DNA of 64,000 nt, taken from YA12-FULL-51-18 sp041665305 (GTDB taxonomy: Bacteria > Elusimicrobiota > Elusimicrobia > Elusimicrobiales > UBA9959). Positions 14,724-22,939 of the stretch are shown here, in pieces. The first letter of the stretch is position 1; the number at the start of each line of letters is the position of its first letter. Location: NCBI GenBank assembly GCA_041665305.1, contig JBAYJD010000005.1, positions 22,830-86,829 on the forward strand, in the 5' to 3' direction. The translations under genes were made by a program, and so were the position numbers. Under the pieces are notes generated by a model. That model was not told the DNA's origin. It did no database searches and saw only the letters and a program-made list of their open reading frames with translations.

Positions 14724-15833
14724 ATGCGTGTGCTTAAACCGGAGATAGCGCAGGACAGGAAAGAGAAGATCCTCAACTGGGTCGTGTATAACTATGTCAG
14801 CACCGGCAAGCCGGTCAGTTCCGATGTTATAGCGTCCAAGGGCGGGTTTAACGTTTCCAGCGCCACCATAAGGAATATCTTAAAGGAGCTGGAAGAGACA
14901 GGCTATCTGCATCAGGCCCATACTTCCGGCGGCCGTATTCCCAGCGACAAGGGGTACCGCGCTTATGTGGATAATATCACCCGCCTTCAGAAACTGGCCG
15001 CCGTGGAAAAAGAAAGGGTGGAGAACGAGTACGAGCGCCGCATAGAGCAGCTGGACGGTTTTCTTAAGCACACTTCCAAGGTTATTTCGGACCTGTCCCA
15101 TTGCGCGGGGTTCGTTATTTCGGCCGACATCCAGGAGGACGCCGTGAAGCGCCTGGACCTTATAAGTCTAGGTCCCAAGAGCGTCCTTTCGGTTTTGTTC
15201 GTGCATTCGGGCATTATGAAGCACGCCGCTTTTTCCCTGGAGAAGACCCTGGAAAAAGGTTCGGTCAGGATCCTTTCGCTGAAGCTGAACAAGAGGCTTA
15301 AAGACGCCCCGGTCGCCGATGCGGCGCGGATCGTCTGGAAAGAATTTCTGCATAAGGCCGAAGGAACGGAGCAGGAGCTTTTAAAGAAGCTGGTGGAGTA
15401 TTTCTCCGGCATGGCCAAAAATCCGGACCAGGTTTACCTCGAAGGCCTGAGCCGCATTTACGAAAGCATGGAATCGGACGATATCGAGGACATGCGCAAT
15501 ATCGCGCGGGTGCTGGAAGAGAAGGAAAAATTCTCGTGTATGCTGCGGGAGCGGCTTAAAGACTGCGCCGCCGGCGGCAGGGCGCTGACCGCGCCGGGAG
15601 CTAAGAAACATATCGTGAATGTGACCATCGGTTCGGAGAATAATATAAAGGAATTCAGGAATTTCAGCCTGGTCTCCAGTTCCTACTGCATGAACGACAA
15701 AGCGGTGGGGCTGGTGGGGATCCTGGGCTACAAACGCATGGAATATCCGAAGATGATCTCCATCGTGGATTCCGTCAGCTCCATGGTGGAACAGATCCTG
15801 GCGGATTGGGAGAAGGTCGATCTTGAAGACTGA
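14724..15833 (+). CDS. hrcA: heat-inducible transcription repressor HrcA
   Basis: 369 residues from ATG 14724. The longer open frame upstream runs through the CIRCE operator and is not coding. The N-terminal winged helix includes DRKEKILNWVV and SSATIRNILKELEETGYL, followed by HTSGGRIPSDKGYRAYVD, the family's most conserved stretch. A central GAF-like domain and dimer region follow. HrcA binds CIRCE and represses chaperone genes, with activity tuned by GroEL in known systems. It is first in an operon with grpE, dnaK and dnaJ. Confidence 0.95.
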   Translation: MRVLKPEIAQDRKEKILNWVVYNYVSTGKPVSSDVIASKGGFNVSSATIRNILKELEETGYLHQAHTSGGRIPSDKGYRAYVDNITRLQKLAAVEKERVENEYERRIEQLDGFLKHTSKVISDLSHCAGFVISADIQEDAVKRLDLISLGPKSVLSVLFVHSGIMKHAAFSLEKTLEKGSVRILSLKLNKRLKDAPVADAARIVWKEFLHKAEGTEQELLKKLVEYFSGMAKNPDQVYLEGLSRIYESMESDDIEDMRNIARVLEEKEKFSCMLRERLKDCAAGGRALTAPGAKKHIVNVTIGSENNIKEFRNFSLVSSSYCMNDKAVGLVGILGYKRMEYPKMISIVDSVSSMVEQILADWEKVDLED

Positions 15834-15899
15834 CGACAGGGTATAGGGCTTTAGCTGTACTGAGCCCTTGTCCCGGACCATTGGAGCCTGGTTCGATCT

Positions 15900-16568
15900 A
15901 TGGAAAACAAAAAACATAAGCCGCACGAAGAGAAAAAACGCGCCGAGCCCGTTCCGGGCGAAGCCGAGTGCGAGTGCGATAAGAATAACGAGTGCGTCTG
16001 CGAAGAGGCCGCGCCGGAAGCGGCAAAAACCGCGGGGACGCGCGCGGCCGGAAAAACGCCGGACTATTACTCGCAGCTCCTGTGCCTGAAGGCTGATTTT
16101 GAGAATTACCGCAAGCGCGTGGAGAAAGAAAAGCCGGAACTGGTGAAATTCGGAAAGGCGGAGATGCTTATAAAACTTCTCCCGCTTTACGATCTGCTGA
16201 TGCAGGCGCATCTGCATATCGTGAAACTTAAGGACGGGGCGGGCGACGATCCGGCGCCGGCGCGCGACATCGTGAAGGGCCTTGAGATGATCTTTAAGGA
16301 ATTTTCCAGGGTCTTTGAGGCCGAGGGGATCAGGCCTATGGAAGTGGTAGGCAAGCCTTACGATCCCATGGGTTCGGAGATAATCGGGACGGATGAGGGC
16401 ACGGAAGAGAACGACGGCCTGGTCACCGCCGAATTCCAGAAAGGTTTTTATTATGGGGACAAGGTGTTAAGGCCCGCGAGGGTTAAGATAGCGAAGAAAA
16501 AGGTCCCGGCGCCGGAAGAACCGAAAGCGAACGGGATGAAAGAGGGGGAGGCGAAAACGGGCGGGTAA
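15900..16568 (+). CDS. grpE: nucleotide exchange factor GrpE
   Basis: 222 residues. The GrpE core runs from about residue 55 (YYSQLLCLKADFENYRKRV) to the beta domain (GIRPMEVVGKPYDP, VTAEFQKGFYYGDKVLRPA). It releases ADP from DnaK. The N-terminal tail is charged and contains an unusual CxC-x5-CxC pattern (Cys24, Cys26, Cys32, Cys34), not a normal GrpE feature, that could bind metal or sense redox. It lies between hrcA and dnaK. Confidence 0.92.
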   Translation: MENKKHKPHEEKKRAEPVPGEAECECDKNNECVCEEAAPEAAKTAGTRAAGKTPDYYSQLLCLKADFENYRKRVEKEKPELVKFGKAEMLIKLLPLYDLLMQAHLHIVKLKDGAGDDPAPARDIVKGLEMIFKEFSRVFEAEGIRPMEVVGKPYDPMGSEIIGTDEGTEENDGLVTAEFQKGFYYGDKVLRPARVKIAKKKVPAPEEPKANGMKEGEAKTGG

Positions 16569-16642
16569 CGCGCGCTTTCGCCCGGGAACACGGTTGAATA
16601 GAGGGGGAACTTTAGAGCTGATTATCAGGAGGAACACTTAAT

Positions 16643-18511
16643 ATGGCTAAAATAATAGGAATAGACTTAGGAACTTCGAATACCGCCGCGGCGGTGATGG
16701 AAGGAGGAAAAACCACCATCATCCCGTCGGCTGAAGGGACGACCCTTGGCGGCAAGGCTTTCCCGTCTTATGTGGCTTTTACCAAGGACGGGCAGATGCT
16801 GGTGGGGGAACCGGCGCGTCGGCAGGCCGTGGCGAATCCCGAATCCACCGTGTCGGCTTTTAAAAGGAAGATGGGTACGGACCATAAGTACAAAATAGCC
16901 GGCAAGGAATTCACTCCCCAGCAGCTTTCGGCTTATCTTTTGCAGAAGGTCAAAAGGGACGCCGAGGCGTTCCTCGGGGAAAAAGTGGAGAAGGCCGTCA
17001 TCACCGTGCCGGCTTACTTCAACGACAACCAGCGCCAGGCCACCAAGGACGCCGGCACGATAGCCGGCCTTGAAGTCGTGCGGCTGGTCAACGAGCCCAC
17101 GGCTGCGGCGCTGGCCTACGGCCTGGATAAGGAAGGCCGCGACCAGAAGATCATGGTGTTCGACCTCGGCGGCGGGACCCTGGATGTGACCATTATGGAG
17201 ATGGGCAAGGAAGGGACCTTCGACGTCATCTCCACTTCCGGCGACACGCAGCTGGGGGGCACCGACATGGACAACGCCCTCATCGATCATATCGCCTACG
17301 AGTTCCGCAAGGACACAGGCATAGACCTTAAAAAGGACCCCACGGCCGGCCAGCGGATAAAAGAATCGGCGGAAAAGGCCAAGATCGAGCTTTCCACCGT
17401 CATGGAGACCGAGCTTAACCTGCCGTTCATCTCGGCCGACGCCGGCGGGCCCAAGCATCTCGCGCTGAAGCTGTCCCGCGCGAAGCTGGAATCCCTGGTG
17501 GACCCCATCGTCAAACGCTGCAAAAAATCCGTGGATACGGCCCTGGCCGACGCCAAGCTCAAGACCTCCGACATCCATCGCGTCATCCTGGTCGGCGGCC
17601 CCACCCGCATGCCCATAGTGCAGCGTTTCGTGGAAGAGTATGTCGGCAAGAAGATCGAACACGGCATAGACCCCATGGAATGCGTGGCCGCCGGCGCGTC
17701 CGTGCAGGCCGCGGTCCTCACCGGGGATGTGAAGGATGTGCTCCTGCTGGATGTCACGCCGCTTACGCTGGGCATCGAGACCCTGGGCGGAGTGCGGACC
17801 CCGCTCATAGAAAAGAACACCACCATTCCCGTGAAGAAAACGCAGGTATTCTCCACCGCCGCCGATTCGCAGCCCGCCGTGACCATTCATGTCCTGCAGG
17901 GCGAGCGCGCCATGGCGTCGGATAACGTGTCTTTGGGCAAGTTCGACCTGGACGGCATTCCGCCGGCCCCGCGCGGCGTGCCGCAGATAGAAGTGGCCTT
18001 CGATATCGACGCCAACGGCATCCTGCAGGTGCACGCCAAGGACCTCGGGACGGGCAAGGCCCAGCATATCACCATCTCGGCCCCGAACAAGCTGTCGAAA
18101 GAGGAGATCGACAAGTTCATGAAACAGGCCGAACAGTTCTCCGAACAGGACAAGCGGTACAAGGAGAAGGTGGAGGCCAAGAACGAGTCGGATTCGGTCC
18201 TTTATATGACCGAAAAAGCCCTCAAAGAGCACGGCGACAAGCTCTCCCAGGAAGAACGCCTCGCCGTGGACCGCGCCATAACCGAGGTTAAGGACGCGCT
18301 CAAGGGCGATGATGTGGAAAAGATAAAGAAGGCCAAGGATGAATTGATCCGGGTTTCCCAGAAACTGGGCGAAGCCGTCTACAAAGCCTCGCAGGCCAAA
18401 CCGGGGCCTGAAGCTCCCGGCGCGGACGCGGGCGCCCGGCAGGAAGCTTCCGCCCAGGCGGGCAAGAAGGAAGACGTCGTGGACGCCGAAGTCGTCGACG
18501 AGAAAAAATAG
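16643..18511 (+). CDS. dnaK: chaperone DnaK (Hsp70)
   Basis: 622 residues, complete. The ATPase domain has IGIDLGTSNTAAAV, DLGGGTLDVTIM and LVGGPTRMPIVQ. The linker VLLLDVTPLTLGIET leads to the substrate-binding domain and lid, and the C-terminus ends VVDAEVVDEKK, similar to other bacterial DnaK tails. AGGAGG precedes the ATG. It works with the GrpE and DnaJ encoded beside it. Expression should be HrcA/CIRCE controlled. Confidence 0.98.
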   Translation: MAKIIGIDLGTSNTAAAVMEGGKTTIIPSAEGTTLGGKAFPSYVAFTKDGQMLVGEPARRQAVANPESTVSAFKRKMGTDHKYKIAGKEFTPQQLSAYLLQKVKRDAEAFLGEKVEKAVITVPAYFNDNQRQATKDAGTIAGLEVVRLVNEPTAAALAYGLDKEGRDQKIMVFDLGGGTLDVTIMEMGKEGTFDVISTSGDTQLGGTDMDNALIDHIAYEFRKDTGIDLKKDPTAGQRIKESAEKAKIELSTVMETELNLPFISADAGGPKHLALKLSRAKLESLVDPIVKRCKKSVDTALADAKLKTSDIHRVILVGGPTRMPIVQRFVEEYVGKKIEHGIDPMECVAAGASVQAAVLTGDVKDVLLLDVTPLTLGIETLGGVRTPLIEKNTTIPVKKTQVFSTAADSQPAVTIHVLQGERAMASDNVSLGKFDLDGIPPAPRGVPQIEVAFDIDANGILQVHAKDLGTGKAQHITISAPNKLSKEEIDKFMKQAEQFSEQDKRYKEKVEAKNESDSVLYMTEKALKEHGDKLSQEERLAVDRAITEVKDALKGDDVEKIKKAKDELIRVSQKLGEAVYKASQAKPGPEAPGADAGARQEASAQAGKKEDVVDAEVVDEKK

Positions 18512-18524
18512 GGCGCAGGCCGTC

Positions 18525-18560
18525 AGGGTCCGGGGTAAGGGCGCCCTTACCCCGGACCCT
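18525..18560. terminator. perfect 36-bp palindrome between dnaK and dnaJ
   Basis: Each 18-bp arm is the exact reverse complement of the other (AGGGTCCGGGGTAAGGGC at 18525-18542), with no separate loop. It forms a very stable hairpin 13 bp after dnaK. There is no T run, so it may act as a partial terminator or 3' stabiliser that keeps dnaK expression above dnaJ. Confidence 0.6.
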
Positions 18561-18689
18561 TCGCCGGCGCGGCGCGTTTCAAATGCGGGGAGATGTGAGA
18601 CGCGCCGCGTTGATTTTCCTGTTCCCGGTTTTTTTTGTATCCTATAACGCATGTTCTACTCCATACGCTGACCCCTTAACCCTTATCTT

Positions 18690-19814
18690 ATGGCGACAAA
18701 CGATTACTACAGGACTTTGGGCGTGCCGCGGAACGCTTCCGAGCCGGAAATAAAGACGGCTTTCAGGAAGCTGGCGCTTAAATACCACCCGGACCGCAAT
18801 CATGGGAACAAAGACGCCGAAGCCCAATTTAAGGAGATAGGGGAGGCTTACGAAGTGCTTTCCACTCCGGAGAAGAGGCGCATCTACGACCAGTTCGGCG
18901 CGGAAGGCCTTAAAGCCGGCGGCGGCAGGGGCCCCGGAGGGTTCGGCGGTTTCCAGAACGCCGACATGGGCGATATCTTCGGGGATATCTTCGACAATCT
19001 TTTTACCGACGCGGGCGGCGGGCACAGACGGCCCCGCTCCCGGCGCGGAGCCGACCTGAAATACACGGCCGAGATAACGCTGGAGGAGGCTTTTGCCGGC
19101 GTGAAGGCCCCGGTGAATTTCGACAGGACCGAAGTTTGCGCCGTTTGCGGCGGTACGGGCGCCAAAGCCAGGACCAGCCTTAAAAAATGCCCCACCTGCC
19201 GGGGCGCGGGGCGCGTGCAGTACGCCCAGGGTTTCTTTTCGTTCAGCCAGACCTGTCCGGACTGCGGCGGCCAGGGCGAAGTCGTTACGGCGCCGTGCAA
19301 GGAATGCGGCGGTTCCGGCCAGGAAAAAAAATCCGTCAGCCTTAACATCAAGATCCCGCCGGGCGCGGACGACGGGACCACGCTGCGCGTTTCCGGCGCG
19401 GGCGACGCCGGCCTCAAAGGAGGGGACTCCGGCGATCTCTATGTCGAGGTGCGCCTCAAGCATCACCCCCATTTTTCGCGCGACGGTTCGGACCTGCTTT
19501 ACAATTGCCGGCTGACCGTGGCCCAGGCCGCGCTGGGCGGCGAAGTCCGGGTGCCGATCATCGAGGGGTCGCAAATGACCATCAAGATCCCGCCCGGCAC
19601 GCAGCACGGCAGGGTGTTCAGGGTCCACGACATGGGGATGCCGCGCACGGACTCGCGCCAGCGGGGCGACCTGCTGGTCAAGGTGGAGGTTGAGATCCCG
19701 ACGGATCTCACCGCGCGGCAGCGGGAACTGCTTGAGGAACTGGGCAGGACCTTCGGGCACGAGCCGCCGTTGAAGGAAAAGGAAGAAGGATTTTTTAAAA
19801 AGATCCTCGGTTAG
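18690..19814 (+). CDS. dnaJ: co-chaperone DnaJ (Hsp40)
   Basis: 374 residues. It has a J domain with the HPD motif (LALKYHPDRNHG), a Gly/Phe-rich region (about 75-100), and four zinc-binding CxxCxGxG repeats (CAVCGGTG, CPTCRGAG, CPDCGGQG, CKECGGSG). The beta-sandwich substrate domains follow. It is a complete type I DnaJ that stimulates DnaK ATPase. It lies 178 bp after dnaK across a strong palindrome. No clear Shine-Dalgarno is seen before the ATG. Confidence 0.97.
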   Translation: MATNDYYRTLGVPRNASEPEIKTAFRKLALKYHPDRNHGNKDAEAQFKEIGEAYEVLSTPEKRRIYDQFGAEGLKAGGGRGPGGFGGFQNADMGDIFGDIFDNLFTDAGGGHRRPRSRRGADLKYTAEITLEEAFAGVKAPVNFDRTEVCAVCGGTGAKARTSLKKCPTCRGAGRVQYAQGFFSFSQTCPDCGGQGEVVTAPCKECGGSGQEKKSVSLNIKIPPGADDGTTLRVSGAGDAGLKGGDSGDLYVEVRLKHHPHFSRDGSDLLYNCRLTVAQAALGGEVRVPIIEGSQMTIKIPPGTQHGRVFRVHDMGMPRTDSRQRGDLLVKVEVEIPTDLTARQRELLEELGRTFGHEPPLKEKEEGFFKKILG

Positions 19815-19898
19815 CCCTAATTCCGCGGTTCAATAGGGTTCCCATCGGCGGGATCAGGTTTAAAAAATAACAGCGGAAGAACAATAAAGCTTCGTACT

Positions 19899-20609
19899 AT
19901 GCCGCAATATTTCGTTACGCCGGACAGGATCCGCGACGGCTCTTTTTCAGCCGGCGAAGACGAGTCCCGCCATATCACGCGCGCCGCCCGTAAGCGCGCC
20001 GGCGACGAAATCGAGATCTTCGACGGCGCGGGGAACCGCTATCTGGCCGTTATCGGGGACGCAGGCGAGATCGTTTCCGGCAGGATAAAGAAAAAACTGG
20101 TTTCCTCCGTTTATAAAACGCGGCTGGTGCTGTGCTTCGCCCCGGTCTCGCGCACGGCGGCGGAAGCCATAATAGAGCACTGTACGGAGGCGGGCGCCGC
20201 CGCGTTCCAGCCGGCCCTGACCTCTCGCACCCAGTTCGACTGGTTCGGGTCCTGGCCCGAGAAGGCCAGGAGGTTCGAACAGTTGTCGTTGGCCGCCTGC
20301 AAGCAGTGCGGACGCGCCTCGCTCCCGGAACTTTTAAAGCCGCAAAAATTCGACGACCTGCTGTGCGAAGCGGGCCCGGCCGTCATAGCTTCGGGGGAAA
20401 CCGGAGAGAATTTCGAAACTGCGGCGGCCGGCCTTCATGCGGCGACGGAGATCAAGGTCTTTATAGGGCCCGAGGGAGGCTTTACCAGGGGCGAGCTTGA
20501 GTACGCGGCCGAAAAAGGCGTAAAACAATTTTCGCTCGGAAAGCACACCCTGAGGGCTGAGACGGCCGCGCTGGCCGCCTCGGTGGTGGTGCTGGACAGA
20601 CTGGGATAA
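19899..20609 (+). CDS. rsmE: 16S rRNA m3U1498 methyltransferase RsmE
   Basis: 236 residues of the SPOUT family. An N-terminal PUA-like domain (MPQYFVTPDRI, ESRHITRAARKRAGDEIEIFDG) is followed by the knotted SAM-binding core with IGPEGGFTRGELEYA and LGKHTLRAETAALAA. It methylates U1498 of 16S rRNA in known bacteria. Its place after dnaJ is common in many genomes. Confidence 0.93.
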   Translation: MPQYFVTPDRIRDGSFSAGEDESRHITRAARKRAGDEIEIFDGAGNRYLAVIGDAGEIVSGRIKKKLVSSVYKTRLVLCFAPVSRTAAEAIIEHCTEAGAAAFQPALTSRTQFDWFGSWPEKARRFEQLSLAACKQCGRASLPELLKPQKFDDLLCEAGPAVIASGETGENFETAAAGLHAATEIKVFIGPEGGFTRGELEYAAEKGVKQFSLGKHTLRAETAALAASVVVLDRLG

Positions 20610-20774
20610 AGGGCCGGCCGCGCCTGGTTATGCGGTTTAGCGCCGAGATGACGGGAAGAATGAACGGTTTTTCCAATATGCGGCGGCAATGAGTTATAAT
20701 GTTAGTGCCGCCGCGGATCGATCCGGGCCTTTCAGCTGAAGGACGGCCGGCGTGAAATTAAAGGGGAGAAAATT

Positions 20775-21353
20775 ATGAGAAACGCATTTGTTGCAGCGGT
20801 CGTTTCGGTCGTTTTAACGGGCGCCGCTTTCGCCGGAACCGGCATGGAAACGGCAAAAAGCGGCGCGGACGCTCTTATGGAGAAGCTCCAGAATGCCGGC
20901 GCGGCGGCTGTCGGCTCCGCGGAATTTTCGTCGGCGCGGCTTCCCGAGCCTTCCGCCCGGACCGCCGAACACGACCCGGAGCTGGTTAAATCTTTGATGG
21001 TGGATGTGATAGAAGTCCGGGCCGCCGGCCCTGAGGACGCCCTGAAGAAGTTCGCTGAAATCAGGCAAAACCTGGCCGACGCCGGTTTTTCCTATGTTAT
21101 CGGCGCCATAGACGGCGGGGCTCTGGTGAGAATAGCTTATGTCGTAACAAAATATGTGCCCGTCGATCTTCCTGTCATGCAGACTATCCGGATCGTGTCG
21201 GGGGAGAGCAGGGCCGCCATCGATAAAAAATTAATGGAAGCTAAAGCCAATCTGGCGAAAGCCGGTTTGTTCTACATCGCGGCGGAAGTGGTCCAGGACC
21301 CCAAATATGACGACGGCTGGTATGATGTCGATATAACCTACGCGCGCAGTTGA
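20775..21353 (+). CDS. secreted protein of unknown function
   Basis: 192 residues. A clear signal peptide (MRNAFVAAVVSVVLTGAAFA, cleavage near residue 20) precedes about 170 residues. These contain two similar alpha/beta units: roughly 70-115 (SLMVDVIEVRAAGPEDALKK, DAGFSYVIGAID) and 128-185 (PVMQTIRIVSGESRAAIDKK, KAGLFYIAAEVV). This looks like an internal duplication of a small periplasmic domain. A TATAAT box lies at 20695-20700. It is monocistronic and ends at a strong terminator. Not recognised. Confidence 0.75.
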   Translation: MRNAFVAAVVSVVLTGAAFAGTGMETAKSGADALMEKLQNAGAAAVGSAEFSSARLPEPSARTAEHDPELVKSLMVDVIEVRAAGPEDALKKFAEIRQNLADAGFSYVIGAIDGGALVRIAYVVTKYVPVDLPVMQTIRIVSGESRAAIDKKLMEAKANLAKAGLFYIAAEVVQDPKYDDGWYDVDITYARS

Positions 21354-21368
21354 ATTTTTGCAGGGTGG

Positions 21369-21410
21369 AAACGACGCAGCCCGCGCGCAACTGCGCGGGC
21401 TGCGTCGTTT
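21369..21410 (+). terminator. rho-independent terminator
   Basis: A perfect 18-bp stem (21369-21386 with 21393-21410) has a 6-nt loop and ends in TTT. It begins 15 bp after the stop of the secreted-protein gene. Confidence 0.85.
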
Positions 21411-21488
21411 AACCGTGGTTTGGTACATAAGGGTTCATGAAAGCCTTTCAGGGCGGGGAAAGCCCGGGAAAATCGCAGGATGTGACAG

Positions 21489-22763
21489 ATGAAGGTTTAT
21501 TTTAAGACCGTCGGGTGCCGGGTGAACCAGGTGGAATCTCAGAGCCTGGCGGAGAAATTAGCCGCTTTGGGTTATGAGCCCGTTTCCCGTCCCGACGAAG
21601 CCGATCTGGTGGTGGTCAATTCCTGCAGCGTCACCGAATACGCGGACCGCGATTCCTTGAATTTTATAAGAAAGACCGCCGCGGCTAATCCGAAAGCGCG
21701 GCTGGTGGTCACCGGCTGCCTGGCCACTCTCGCGCCTGAAAAGATCCTGCGGTCGGCTCCCGGCGCGGAGATCTTCCCGAACAAGGATAAAGAGAAGATC
21801 CCCGGCGCGATGGCGCGCCTGCCCTCCGCTCCGGACGGGGATTTTTTTCGCGTCAGCAGGTTCTCCGGCCGTACCAGGGCTTTTATCAAGCTCCAGGACG
21901 GCTGCGATCTTAAGTGCGCCTATTGTCTGGTGCCCGCGGCGCGCAGCGAGATAAAATCCAAACCGTTTCCGGCCGCGCTTGAAGAGCTCGGCGCCCTTGT
22001 CTCCGCGGGCTTCCGGGAGCTGGTCCTGTGCGGTACGCGGCTCGGCATGTATAAATGTCCGGTCACGGGCCGGGACCTCGCCGGTCTGATGAACGGGTTG
22101 TTCGGACTGCCGGGGGATTTCAGAGTGAGATTCTCCTCTCTTGAGCCGATGGAGGTTTCCGAGGCGCTGGCGGAAGTCCTGTGTAAAGGGGGGGAACGGT
22201 TCTGCGATTATTTCCATCTGCCGCTCCAGGCGGGTTCCGACGCGGTGCTTGCCGCCATGGGCCGCCCTTATACGGCCGCCGGATACATGAAAAAGCTGGA
22301 GATCCTCAGAAAAAACTTCAAAGAGCCGGGTCTTTTCGCGGATGTCATAGCCGGGTTCCCTGCCGAGACGGAGGAGCAGTTCGCCCGGACGCTCGCTTTC
22401 GTGGAAGACTGCCGGTTCTCGGGGCTTCATATCTTCAGGTTCTCCAGCCGGCCTGGCACCCGCGCGTCCGCTTTGACGCCGCTCCCTGCCGCGATCGTCA
22501 GGGAACGCGCCGGGCGTTTGCGCGCCCTGGACGCAGGGCTGCGCGCCTCCTACGCCGCCTCCATGCGCGGGCGGTCCCTTAAAACGCTGGTCCTTAAGAA
22601 CAAAGGCGGCTGCGCGCTGGGACTTGCTTCCAATTTTTTGAATGTCGGCATTAAAGGAGAATTCTCCCCCGGGTCGTTCGTCCGGGCCAGGATAACCGGT
22701 TCCGCCGGCGGCGTTTGTTCCGGGGACCCGGTCGGTCCCGGCCCCGGAACGGCTCAGGTCTGA
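21489..22763 (+). CDS. mtaB: MtaB-type tRNA methylthiotransferase (radical SAM)
   Basis: 424 residues with the MiaB-family layout. The N-terminal UPF0004 domain has its three cluster cysteines (KTVGCRVNQVES, NSCSV, TGCLA). The radical SAM core has DGCDLKCAYCLVP. A C-terminal TRAM-like region is shortened. KTVGCRVNQ favours MtaB (2-methylthio of t6A37 in tRNA) over MiaB (KTFGCQMN). The last 20 residues are Gly/Pro-rich and probably disordered. Confidence 0.88.
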   Translation: MKVYFKTVGCRVNQVESQSLAEKLAALGYEPVSRPDEADLVVVNSCSVTEYADRDSLNFIRKTAAANPKARLVVTGCLATLAPEKILRSAPGAEIFPNKDKEKIPGAMARLPSAPDGDFFRVSRFSGRTRAFIKLQDGCDLKCAYCLVPAARSEIKSKPFPAALEELGALVSAGFRELVLCGTRLGMYKCPVTGRDLAGLMNGLFGLPGDFRVRFSSLEPMEVSEALAEVLCKGGERFCDYFHLPLQAGSDAVLAAMGRPYTAAGYMKKLEILRKNFKEPGLFADVIAGFPAETEEQFARTLAFVEDCRFSGLHIFRFSSRPGTRASALTPLPAAIVRERAGRLRALDAGLRASYAASMRGRSLKTLVLKNKGGCALGLASNFLNVGIKGEFSPGSFVRARITGSAGGVCSGDPVGPGPGTAQV

Positions 22764-22781
22764 ACGGTTCGTTCGCCCGGC

Positions 22782-22813
22782 CCCAAAAAATCGGTTTTAC
22801 CTGATTTTTTGGG
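22782..22813 (+). terminator. hairpin terminator after mtaB
   Basis: CCCAAAAAATC (22782-22792) pairs with GATTTTTTGGG (22803-22813). It lies 18 bp after mtaB. The A and T runs in the stem allow it to work in both directions. Confidence 0.65.
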
Positions 22814-22939
22814 AGAGACAGTTTGAGGAAGAAATTCGCGCGAACAACTTGCTATAATAAAAAAAGGATATCGTAGGGCCTCCAAGAGCGGGATCCGGCC
22901 TGAACCTGGTGAGTCGTGATAAAATTCCGGGGGATCTAA

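Noticed and set aside
16667..18652. Minus-strand frame of 661 codons opposite dnaK
   Set aside because: This is the well-known antisense open frame of Hsp70 genes and has no supporting ribosome site or domain.
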